Shown piece by piece: positions 36,586-44,450 of a stretch of 64,000 nucleotides of DNA; position 1 is the stretch's first letter; each line of letters begins with the position of its first letter. A program made the translations under genes and the position numbers. The notes beneath the pieces were generated by a model, which worked only from the letters and a program-made list of their open reading frames with translations, had not been told where the DNA came from and ran no database searches. Source of the stretch: Pseudoalteromonas prydzensis (GTDB lineage Bacteria > Pseudomonadota > Gammaproteobacteria > Enterobacterales > Alteromonadaceae); NCBI RefSeq assembly GCF_001661495.1, contig NZ_BDDT01000006.1, positions 242,900-306,899 on the forward strand. The letters are read 5' to 3'.

Positions 36586-38530
36586 CTAGCAAAGCTTCCT
36601 TCAGAGCTTTATTACATATTTTATTAACTAGTTTTATTTGCTCTTTGGTTAAAGCAATGTTCTTTAATTTTGCATCGATCATCTCTTGAAGCTTTATCCT
36701 TGAATGCTCTCCATAGGTTGAATCTAAATGCATTCCTTCTAAATAAAAATCTGATAAAACTGTTCCAAAACCTAATGAACTACATGCTACCGGTTTTCCA
36801 TCTTCAACATTAAGAGCTAATATATCTTCAGGCAAAAAGTCGCCAATTATCAGTGGTGAATGTGTAGTTATTATAAATTGAGATGTAGATTCACAATTTA
36901 AGTTTTTTATTAATTCTATTAAATCAAAGACAAATTTCCTTTGCCACTCTGGGTGAAGGTACAAATCAGCTTCATCAATGAGAAATAATTGAAAGTTATA
37001 GGGGCTTTCTCTCAATAAGAAGTTAAAAATAGAAGAAAAAAGGCTAGTTTTTGCAAATTCACCACTGCTAAGCCCCTCCCAACCGTGATCAATGCTCTTT
37101 TGTAAATAAAGAGGTAACTTAGTAACTTCCTCAGAAATATATGCTATATCCAAAGGAGTTGAGTACTTAATTTGTTCGATGCCGGAGTAACCTTCAAACA
37201 CAGTAGACGAGTTTAGGGCAGGATATCCTTCAGTATTAGAAATAAGTTCTTCAAGCCAATAATTCTTTTTATACAGAGTCACACTAGGATTATTGTTTAC
37301 AATCTCTCCAGATTTAGTACTAGTGATATTTCTAATAACTTCAAGGAAAATATCTAAATCCATCCTCAAGTCATGTTGCAGTCCGTTTAGACTTTCATAT
37401 AATTGACTAGGACTTCCATTTCTATTATTACTGTTATTTTTTAGTACTTGCTCTATAGCGCTGGCTAAAATTCCTTCAATATCAAAGTCCGAATCCCAAA
37501 CATTTCTATTTAGCAACTCTCTGTTATTAATAAGCTTACCTATCAAATTAATGCAAAGATATGCCGATAAATTTCCATCTACTTTATGCTTTAATATATT
37601 ATTTCTAAATATGTTTAAGATCCCTTTAGATACTATTGCACCTACACTATGGTCGGGAAGAGTAACATCTAGTGGTAAAAGGTAAGAGAGACTATCATTG
37701 TTTGAAATATCAGATAATATAGTTCGTAAATAGTAGTTAGAAAAGTCAGATATTAAATTTTCGAATTCAATTGGAAGCTCGCTAGGCTCTTTTGCAAGAA
37801 ATAAAGATTTTAATACATTATGGCCATCTTTCACATCAGACTGGGATTCCCTTAGATAACTAGAATAGAAAGATTCGTTATTTTTAAAATAGCCTTCTTT
37901 AATTAAATAACAAACAAATGACTCTTTGATCCAATTTTTTAGGGCTGGTGTCATACCTCTAAACTTAAAGGTATAAACAACATTGCTACTATATTTATTT
38001 CCTTTTCGTTTTAAATAACTAAATATGTTCTCAAGTTGTTTAGTTCTATTTTTTTTACTTGAACTAAGTTTTTCAGAAGATAAGTTGACAACATTTTTCT
38101 TACTTGCGTTCTTGTTCGCGCTAAAACTAGATAAATTATTAACTTTTATTATCTTATGTAGATGTCGGCTTTCTAAGTGATTTATTTTATGATCTTTAAT
38201 TTTACCACATAATCTAAAATTAAAAGGTTTAGTATTTAGAGTCTTTTGAAAAAAAGTCTTACTATTATTGTCAAAAAATAAAAAAGCACCTGAACTTTCA
38301 ATATTACTATACAAACTCTCGATAAAATCTAAAATAGATGTCTTCCCAGACCCATTTTTACCAATAATAGCTTTTATATTTATCCCTTCATAAAAACTCT
38401 CTATGTACTGATCGTTTTTAGATATCAGTAATTCACCTTCCTTCAGATGAAAATTGAACTCAGATGTAAGAGGAATTGATATATTGTGAAGTTGAAGATG
38501 TTCTTCAATATGGACAAAGACTAGTTTCAT
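36578..38530 (-). CDS. AAA/ABC-type ATPase, PtuA-like (Septu-type)
   Basis: A 650-residue SMC/ABC-like ATPase of the AAA_15/AAA_21 group. Walker A AIIGKNGSGKTS is at about 54-65, a long insert follows, then the ABC signature-like WEGLSSGEFAK, Walker B LFLIDEADLYLHPEWQ (about 515-530) and the switch TTHSPLIIGDF. This layout fits PtuA and other OLD-like defence ATPases. The start at 38530 (MKLVFVHIEEH) is chosen over an upstream TTG; the ribosome site is weak, so coupling to the small frame upstream is possible. It overlaps the HNH gene. Very A+T-rich codon use points to foreign origin. Confidence 0.75.
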   Translation of the reverse strand: MKLVFVHIEEHLQLHNISIPLTSEFNFHLKEGELLISKNDQYIESFYEGINIKAIIGKNGSGKTSILDFIESLYSNIESSGAFLFFDNNSKTFFQKTLNTKPFNFRLCGKIKDHKINHLESRHLHKIIKVNNLSSFSANKNASKKNVVNLSSEKLSSSKKNRTKQLENIFSYLKRKGNKYSSNVVYTFKFRGMTPALKNWIKESFVCYLIKEGYFKNNESFYSSYLRESQSDVKDGHNVLKSLFLAKEPSELPIEFENLISDFSNYYLRTILSDISNNDSLSYLLPLDVTLPDHSVGAIVSKGILNIFRNNILKHKVDGNLSAYLCINLIGKLINNRELLNRNVWDSDFDIEGILASAIEQVLKNNSNNRNGSPSQLYESLNGLQHDLRMDLDIFLEVIRNITSTKSGEIVNNNPSVTLYKKNYWLEELISNTEGYPALNSSTVFEGYSGIEQIKYSTPLDIAYISEEVTKLPLYLQKSIDHGWEGLSSGEFAKTSLFSSIFNFLLRESPYNFQLFLIDEADLYLHPEWQRKFVFDLIELIKNLNCESTSQFIITTHSPLIIGDFLPEDILALNVEDGKPVACSSLGFGTVLSDFYLEGMHLDSTYGEHSRIKLQEMIDAKLKNIALTKEQIKLVNKICNKALKEALLDG

Positions 38531-38559
38531 GTATTTTGATAGTTTTTCTTTAAATATAC

Positions 38560-38706
38560 CTATTTGATGACAGTAGAGCAATGAGAACTGTTCTTTAATC
38601 TTAAGAAGAAGTTAGATACTTTTAATTCATTAGCAAAAATTTTAGCTGCCTTTAGTAAAACTTCTCTTTCTTTAGAGACATCTTGAAGTCGATGATCTAG
38701 TTTCAT
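38560..38706 (-). CDS. 48-residue small protein before the Septu-like pair
   Basis: MKLDHRLQDVSKEREVLLKAAKIFANELK and a further 19 residues to the stop. It is charged and helical. TAGGAAG lies about 9 bases before the ATG, a much better ribosome site than that of the ATPase, whose start is 29 bases after this stop. It could be a leader or small third component, or the stump of a longer coiled-coil gene of the recombination module near the right end. I do not recognise it. Confidence 0.4.
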   Translation of the reverse strand: MKLDHRLQDVSKEREVLLKAAKIFANELKVSNFFLRLKNSSHCSTVIK

Positions 38707-38879
38707 CGAAATAACTTCCTACCCAAAACATTTCTAATGGCATTTTGTAAAGCATCATAAACCTGAAAATACATTAAATCTCTCTTTCTTCTTTTTAGTT
38801 AACAGTATCTTTTATTTTTGTAATGCTTGAAAAATTTAAGTTGCTGAAAATAAACTAAAATAAACATTTTATTTTTGAT

Positions 38880-38899
38880 ATTATTTAATATAAGGGAAG
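38880..38899 (+). repeat. Right island junction: right arm plus hexamer GGGAAG
   Basis: Bases 38880-38893 (ATTATTTAATATAA) pair with the left arm. Bases 38894-38899 (GGGAAG) precede the resumed host gene; in the ttcA frame they read Gly-Lys, synonymous with GGCAAA at the left junction. Confidence 0.75.
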
Positions 38900-39664
38900 G
38901 ACAGTTATACTCTATTAGATATGCTGCAACATTTACAACGTGTTGCCCCCATCAAGTTTGAGCTTTTTGCTGTTAACCTAGATCAAAAACAACCTGGCTT
39001 TCCTGAGCATGTGTTACCTGAATATTTAGACACACAGAATATTGAATACAAAATTGTCGAAGAAGATACCTACAGTATTGTTACCGATATCATCCCTGAA
39101 GGTAAAACCACTTGTTCGCTCTGTTCACGATTACGTCGCGGCATTCTATACCGTACCGCAAATGAAATGGGTGCAACCAAAATTGCCTTAGGCCATCATC
39201 GTGACGATATGATTGAAACACTGTTCCTAAACATGTTTTACGGTGGCAAACTAAAAAGCATGCCCGCTAAATTAATGAGTGATAACGGTGAGCACATGGT
39301 CATTCGTCCATTAGCTTACTGTAAAGAAACTGATATTGCGCAATACGCTATTAGTCAAGCCTACCCTATCATTCCATGTAACCTGTGCGGCTCACAGGAA
39401 AACTTACAACGTAAACATACTAAAGCGATGCTTGCTCAGTGGGATATTGAGCATCCGGGTCGTATCGAAAGTATTTTTACAGCAATGCAAAACGTCGTAC
39501 CATCGCACTTAGCGGATAATGAATTATTTGATTTCGCTAACTTGCAAACCGGTGAAGTCATTGATGGTAGTGATATTGCTTTAGATAAGCCTGATATCCC
39601 AAAACAACCAGCAACTGCAGTTGATCCAGAGTCAGCCGAAGTGGTCACTATCAACCTTAGCTAG
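38900..39664 (+). pseudogene. ttcA: 3' part of chromosomal ttcA, separated from its start
   Basis: Resumes at GAC AGT TAT ([12 protein letters not shown]) and continues to the normal end. All downstream TtcA motifs are intact: [28 protein letters not shown]. An in-frame stop (TAA at 38891) lies just before the junction, and the first usable ATG is at 38921, so any product would lack the ATP-binding PP-loop. The open frame shows no further decay, which suggests a recent insertion. Confidence 0.95.
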
Positions 39665-39682
39665 TCGTTTTAGCAAGGTGAT

Positions 39683-39710
39683 AAAATGCCGCGTCAATCG
39701 CGGCATTTTT
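39683..39710. terminator. Bidirectional terminator between ttcA and secF
   Basis: ATGCCGCG / CGCGGCAT with a 5-base loop, A4 before and T5 after. It serves the rightward ttcA and the leftward secDF. Confidence 0.9.
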
Positions 39711-39732
39711 GTTTTCTTGTTGATAAAGTCAG

Positions 39733-40659
39733 TTACGGCATATCCATTAACGCTTGGCTTTGCTCGTCCACCTTTACTTGATAGTTCTCATGTCTTAGGC
39801 CAAGTAACTGCGGTAACGTGGCTGCAATACAAATTGATGACAAAGTCCCCACCACGATCCCAGCAAATAACGCAATTGCAAAACCGTGTAATGGTGCGCC
39901 CGCCAACAACCAAACACTTGCGACTGTCGCAAGCGTGGTGCCAGAGGTTATCAAGGTACGGGTTAAAGTGCTTTTAATCGATTCGTCTATCACTGTATTG
40001 ACACTGGCTTGTTGTTTTTTAATATCTAAACGCAGCAGCTCACGCACTCTGTCACCAACAATAATTGAATCATTCAAGGAATAACCAATAATTGCTAACA
40101 AACTCGCTAACACCGTTAAGTTAAAATCAAGCTGAAGCCATGCAAATAAACCAACCACAACAATCACGTCATGCATTAAAGCAATAACAGCACCCAATGC
40201 TAAACGCCATTCAAACCGCAAGGCTAAGTAAATCATCACAGCAATCATTGCCGCAAATAATGCTAAGCACCCTTGCTCAAATAACTCATCCCCCACTTGT
40301 GAGCCTAGATAAGAAGATGACACAACGTCAGCACCTAGCGTTTCATCTTGCGTAAGTGCAGATAACCAATCAGAGTTATTCGCTTGCTCTGCTTCTCTTA
40401 GCTGAAAATGTTGGCTAGATTGTGCACTCAAGATAAAATGACCAGCATGATAGTCACTAATTTTATCGGCTAATTCAGCCTTACTTATAGGCACTGAGGT
40501 GGTAAATTCGGTTAAATACCCGCCCGTAAAATCAAGACCAAAATTTAATCCTTTGGTAGCAATCCCTATGACAGAGAAAGCCACTAATAAAATAGACAAT
40601 ACCAAGCCTGATAAACGTAACCGCGTTGCTGTACTCATATTTTCAGTTGTAATATTCAT
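39733..40659 (-). CDS. secF: Protein translocase subunit SecF
   Basis: A 308-residue inner-membrane protein with six helices. FGLDFTGGYLTEF matches the SecF FxxDFxGG motif, and SLNDSIIVGDRVRE is the conserved helix 4 signature (normally NDTIVVFDR-like). With SecD it uses the proton motive force to pull proteins from the Sec channel. Overlaps secD by 4 bases (ATGA at 40656-40659). No yajC or tgt is adjacent, so this may be a second SecDF set. Confidence 0.93.
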   Translation of the reverse strand: MNITTENMSTATRLRLSGLVLSILLVAFSVIGIATKGLNFGLDFTGGYLTEFTTSVPISKAELADKISDYHAGHFILSAQSSQHFQLREAEQANNSDWLSALTQDETLGADVVSSSYLGSQVGDELFEQGCLALFAAMIAVMIYLALRFEWRLALGAVIALMHDVIVVVGLFAWLQLDFNLTVLASLLAIIGYSLNDSIIVGDRVRELLRLDIKKQQASVNTVIDESIKSTLTRTLITSGTTLATVASVWLLAGAPLHGFAIALFAGIVVGTLSSICIAATLPQLLGLRHENYQVKVDEQSQALMDMP

Positions 40660-42500
40660 GCGCGGGCTCCTTGTTTACTTGCCAATTTTAAGTACAACGT
40701 TTGGCTCAATGCCTTTGATACATAAACACCAGTAAACACACTGGTTATGAGTCCCAGCGCAAGCGTAATGGCAAAACCTTTTATTGGCCCATAACCAATG
40801 CCATATAAAATAATAGCGGTGATCATAGTGGTAATATTGGCATCAAATATAGTGCTGAAAGCTTGTTGATAGCCCTGCTCTATTGCTTGATATGGCGCGC
40901 GACCTTTACGTCGCTCCTCTTTGATACGTTCGAAAATAATAACATTGGTATCAACAGCCATACCAATCGTCAGTACCAAACCTGCTATTCCTGGCAAAGT
41001 GAGGACCACACCAGGCAACAGCGACATTAACCCAACCAAAGCGGTCAAATTCAGTAATAAGGCAATATTCGCCACTAAGCCTAAACGGCGATACCACAAA
41101 GCCATAAACGCTAATGTGATCCCCATACCTAACATTAAAGCAGCTAAGCCATTATTAATATTATCGGCCCCTAAGCTTGGCCCAATGGTTTGCTCTTGCA
41201 CTATGGTTACCGGCGCAGTTAGTGACCCTGCACGCAATAATAGCGCTAAATCTTGCGCCGCTTGCGGACTTTGCATATTAGTAATACTAAATTGACTGCT
41301 CAAGTGTTGGGCAATATTAGCCACATTGATCACTTCACTTTTTTTAACCACATTGCCTTGGCTATTTTTGTAATACTCAGAATACACCGTGGCCATTGGT
41401 TTACCGATATTACGTTTTGAGAACGCCGACATGGCTTCGCCACCTTGGCTGTCTAAGCTTAACTGTACTAACGGCTTACCCCATTCATCGCGACCAGAAT
41501 GAGCATTATTAATGTGTTTACCTGAAAAAATAGCGATTGGATCTAGGTTGATTGTTCCGCCATTTTGCAGCGTAAACGTTTTACCGCCATATTCTTTGAG
41601 TTGATAAAAATCAAGTGATGCCGTTGCACCAATGATCCGTTTTGCTTCACTAGGATCTTGTACTCCGGGCAATTCAATCCGAATACGTTGCTTACCTTGG
41701 CGCTGGGTTACCGCTTCCGTGATACCTAATTCTTCAATACGGCCACGCAGAGTCGTCAAGGTTTGGCTCATCACTTCTTTATCAAATTCGCTGCTGCCGT
41801 GTTCACTAAAACTAAATGCCACTGTTGTTAATTTACCTTGCGAATGCTCAGTCGCGCTTAAACGTTCAAAACGCGTTAATACCTGCGCTTGTACTGCAAG
41901 CAGTTCATCTTTAGCAGCTGGTAATGCATGTAATTCGAACCCCTGTGCATTTTGCTGTAGACGAACTCCTCTGGCTTTCTCATCACGAATTATCGTTTTT
42001 GTTTGCTCATAAGCACTATTAAGTTGCTCTTGTTGTGCTTTAACTAAATCAACATCCAATACAAACAGCACGCCACCATTAAGATCTAACCCCAGCTTTA
42101 TAGGCGCAAGCCCTAGATTTTGTAGCCAGTCAGGACTTGTCTGATGAGTCACTATTTTTACATTCAGCTGGGTAAACTCATTTTTTAATGCTTGTTGAGC
42201 TGCAGCGCTTTTGGTGGGCTCCTGTAATAACACATTTAATGAAGATAGCGATTGAGACGCTTGCATAGATTGCTCAACACTAAAACCGTGTTGATTTAAA
42301 AAATCAATGACATTTTTTTGCGTATCAATTGCTAATAACTCAGAGTGTGATGGCTGTTGCGGTGTAACATGCAACCACGATTTTGCAGGATATAAATTTG
42401 GTAAGGCACTGATAGTCAATAATATCAGCGCTACAAGCATCGCCATATAGCTTATTTTAAAACGCTGCAACAGCGGTTTTTTTGATGATTTTTTTAACAT
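40656..42500 (-). CDS. secD: Protein translocase subunit SecD
   Basis: A 614-residue inner-membrane protein. Features: LGLDLNGGVLFVLDVD (normally LGLDLRGG), the periplasmic P1 domain with GRIEELGITEAVTQRQGKQRIRIELPG, TNMQSPQAAQDLALLLRAGSL, and the proton-relay helix GIAGLVLTIGMAVDTNVIIFERIKEE with the conserved Asp. The RGG to NGG change and the lack of yajC are typical of the second, shorter SecDF pair of marine gammaproteobacteria; that reading is inferred. Confidence 0.93.
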   Translation of the reverse strand: MLKKSSKKPLLQRFKISYMAMLVALILLTISALPNLYPAKSWLHVTPQQPSHSELLAIDTQKNVIDFLNQHGFSVEQSMQASQSLSSLNVLLQEPTKSAAAQQALKNEFTQLNVKIVTHQTSPDWLQNLGLAPIKLGLDLNGGVLFVLDVDLVKAQQEQLNSAYEQTKTIIRDEKARGVRLQQNAQGFELHALPAAKDELLAVQAQVLTRFERLSATEHSQGKLTTVAFSFSEHGSSEFDKEVMSQTLTTLRGRIEELGITEAVTQRQGKQRIRIELPGVQDPSEAKRIIGATASLDFYQLKEYGGKTFTLQNGGTINLDPIAIFSGKHINNAHSGRDEWGKPLVQLSLDSQGGEAMSAFSKRNIGKPMATVYSEYYKNSQGNVVKKSEVINVANIAQHLSSQFSITNMQSPQAAQDLALLLRAGSLTAPVTIVQEQTIGPSLGADNINNGLAALMLGMGITLAFMALWYRRLGLVANIALLLNLTALVGLMSLLPGVVLTLPGIAGLVLTIGMAVDTNVIIFERIKEERRKGRAPYQAIEQGYQQAFSTIFDANITTMITAIILYGIGYGPIKGFAITLALGLITSVFTGVYVSKALSQTLYLKLASKQGARA

Positions 42501-42604
42501 ACTTCTTCCTTAAGCCTAGCAAAGCATAGGCTTCACGCCAGATAGACGCAGTTATTTACTGCTTTAGCGAAATCACTAAAACACCGAAAAATTAACTGGA
42601 AGAA

Positions 42605-43102
42605 TTAACTGTGGTAGGTAAGGACTGCCCGATACTGCAAATTAGCGTCTTTCCACCCACTCAAACGTGACTTTTTCCCATCATAAGACACAAACCAAGG
42701 TAATCGTGTTGGTGGTTCAAGAGGTTGCAAAAAGAGTTGCCGCGCGAGGCTTGGCACAAAAAACTCAAATATAGCCGCATAATTTGGCTCTACTTGACTA
42801 TGATACAAAAATAATGAGGAGTTGCTTGCCGTTAAACGTGGCTGCAATGATTCAAAACCAGCACCTTGCGGTTGTTGATCTGCAGCTAACATAGCGACTT
42901 GTTTACTCACAGATAAGTGAGTCGATACAGGTGTATGAATGACTTTTGAATTTAAATCAATTAACTGCGAAAAAACCTCTGCTCCAACCAATACGCTCGA
43001 CTGTGACTGAATCGTCTGCTTGCTACTAGCAGCCGTTGCCTGCACACTAAAAAGTGCAGCAAACATCAGTAATACGGTAAGGACTAAGCGAAAGCGAATC
43101 AT
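42605..43102 (-). CDS. Exported protein of unknown function
   Basis: A 165-residue protein with a clear signal peptide (MIRFRLVLTVLLMFAALFSVQATA). The mature part is mostly beta, with no Cys and no motif I recognise; it ends SRLSGWKDANLQYRAVLTYHS. It is 104 bp upstream of secD on the same strand but has no visible link to secretion. Possibly a periplasmic or outer-surface protein. Confidence 0.6.
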   Translation of the reverse strand: MIRFRLVLTVLLMFAALFSVQATAASSKQTIQSQSSVLVGAEVFSQLIDLNSKVIHTPVSTHLSVSKQVAMLAADQQPQGAGFESLQPRLTASNSSLFLYHSQVEPNYAAIFEFFVPSLARQLFLQPLEPPTRLPWFVSYDGKKSRLSGWKDANLQYRAVLTYHS

Positions 43103-43172
43103 TTTATTATCAAAAAAGTGAACTAACTTATTAATGAGGCTGAATCATACTATTTCAATAGCTAATTTACGA

Positions 43173-43204
43173 TAAAAAAAGCCGCAAGCTTATTACCTGC
43201 GGCT
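43173..43204 (-). terminator. Intrinsic terminator of the alcohol dehydrogenase gene
   Basis: AGCCGCA / TGCGGCT pairs across an 11-base loop; on the minus strand a T7 run follows. It lies 20 bases after the stop codon. Confidence 0.88.
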
Positions 43205-43223
43205 AAACAAGCACGGATTTAAA

Positions 43224-44273
43224 TTAATCAACTGTCAATGATGACATGTCAATCACATAGCGGTGAGATAAATCGCCTTCTTTTAGGCGCTCAAACGCTT
43301 GATTAATTTCATCCATTTTAATCATTTCAACTTCTGGGAGAATATTATGCAGCGCACAAAAATCGAGGATTTCTTGTGTTTGCGCAATACCACCAATTAA
43401 CGAGCCCGCGACGCGACGACGACCCAATAATAATGGCACTGAATTTGACTCTGCCATTTCACCCACTTGGCCAACCAACACTTGCGTACCATCAATATCT
43501 AAAAGCGGTAAGTATGGCGTAAAGTCATGCTTAACTGGGATAGTATTAATGATTACATCAAGTTGATTACTATAATCTCGCATCGCCTCTTCATCTTTAG
43601 AAACCAAAAAGTTTTCCGCGCCGTATTCAAATGCTTGATCTTTCTTATCTGCACTTCGACTTATAGCCGTCACATGAGCTCCCATTGCCGCAGCTATCTT
43701 AATCGCCATATGACCTAAACCACCTAACCCTATAACACCCACTCGACTTCCAGGTCCAACATTAAAAGTACGAAGCGGTGAATACGTTGTAATACCCGCA
43801 CAGAGAATTGGCGCACACGCGGCTGTATCTAAAGAATCTGGTACATTTAAAACAAACTCTTCACGAACCACTATGTGTTTTGCATAACCACCTTTGGTTG
43901 CCTCGCCCGTCACTCTGTCTTTTCCTGAGTAGGTACCAACCATCCCTTCTCTGCAAAACTGTTCTTCACCTTTATGGCATTGTTCGCAATTTAAACAACT
44001 GTCTACCATACAGCCGACGGCAACTGTGTCGCCTATTTTATATTTACTTACTCCCTTACCGACTTCAATCACGCGACCAATAATTTCATGACCAGGTAAA
44101 ATTGGGTAACTAGTGCCGCCCCAATCATTATTGACTGTATGAAGATCTGAGTGACAAACACCGCAATATAATATTTCAATCGCAACATCTACATCGCGTA
44201 AATCGCGTCTTTCAAAATGGAATGGCTCTAATGGCGTATTAGCTTGGTGTGCTGCGTATCCGATAGTTTTCAT
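43224..44273 (-). CDS. Zinc-dependent NAD(P) alcohol/aldehyde dehydrogenase (YahK/CAD type)
   Basis: A 349-residue medium-chain dehydrogenase. Catalytic zinc ligands: Cys in YCGVCHSDLH and His-Glu in LPGHEIIG. Structural zinc: CLNCEQCHKGEEQFC. Rossmann loop GVIGLGGLGHMAIKIA. The combination GVCHSDLH...NDWGGTSYPILPGHE is typical of the cinnamyl-alcohol dehydrogenase-like group (YahK, AdhA), mostly NADPH aldehyde reductases. Transcribed alone and divergent from an ABC exporter. Substrate unknown. Confidence 0.92.
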   Translation of the reverse strand: MKTIGYAAHQANTPLEPFHFERRDLRDVDVAIEILYCGVCHSDLHTVNNDWGGTSYPILPGHEIIGRVIEVGKGVSKYKIGDTVAVGCMVDSCLNCEQCHKGEEQFCREGMVGTYSGKDRVTGEATKGGYAKHIVVREEFVLNVPDSLDTAACAPILCAGITTYSPLRTFNVGPGSRVGVIGLGGLGHMAIKIAAAMGAHVTAISRSADKKDQAFEYGAENFLVSKDEEAMRDYSNQLDVIINTIPVKHDFTPYLPLLDIDGTQVLVGQVGEMAESNSVPLLLGRRRVAGSLIGGIAQTQEILDFCALHNILPEVEMIKMDEINQAFERLKEGDLSHRYVIDMSSLTVD

Positions 44274-44363
44274 CTGCTTTCCCTTCTGTGTTAAAAACTG
44301 AGTTTAATTAACCACTGTAAAACATTGTCTTAAGCTGCCTAAACTGTACTATGTGCTGTTACT

Positions 44364-44391
44364 AGTATAGCCCTAGATACACACTGTTAAA
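44364..44391 (-). promoter_or_regulatory. Possible sigma-70 promoter of the dehydrogenase gene
   Basis: On the minus strand TTTAAC (44391-44386) and TATACT (44369-44364) are 16 bp apart, about 90 bp before the start codon. The region is enclosed by AGCCCTAGA (44369-44377) and TCTAGGCT (44400-44407), an imperfect inverted repeat that could be an operator, for example of a MerR-type regulator. No such regulator is nearby. Confidence 0.3.
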
Positions 44392-44450
44392 GTTTATACT
44401 CTAGGCTACTAAAAAAAGTTTAATACAGACTTAATAGAGTTAGAGAAAAT

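Larger units (their letters stand above)
28360..38899. mobile_element. 10.5-kb defence island inserted in the ttcA PP-loop
   Basis: The insert replaces nothing: removal of 28360-38899 restores the native ttcA frame exactly. Its ends are imperfect inverted repeats (TTATATTCAATAAC left; TTATATTAAATAAT right in reverse complement; 12 of 14 identical). It holds a truncated tyrosine recombinase, an IS66 remnant, an Avs-type NTPase, a second full ttcA, and an AAA ATPase/HNH pair; the cargo genes all run leftward. The 35.4-38.9 kb part is clearly richer in A+T than the chromosome around it. The mode of entry is inferred as site-specific recombination of the Tn554 type. Confidence 0.9.

Noticed and set aside
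35407..38899. Retron or CRISPR at the right part of the island
   Set aside because: No reverse transcriptase, Cas-like gene or regular direct repeat array is present; only the ATPase/HNH pair and one short frame.
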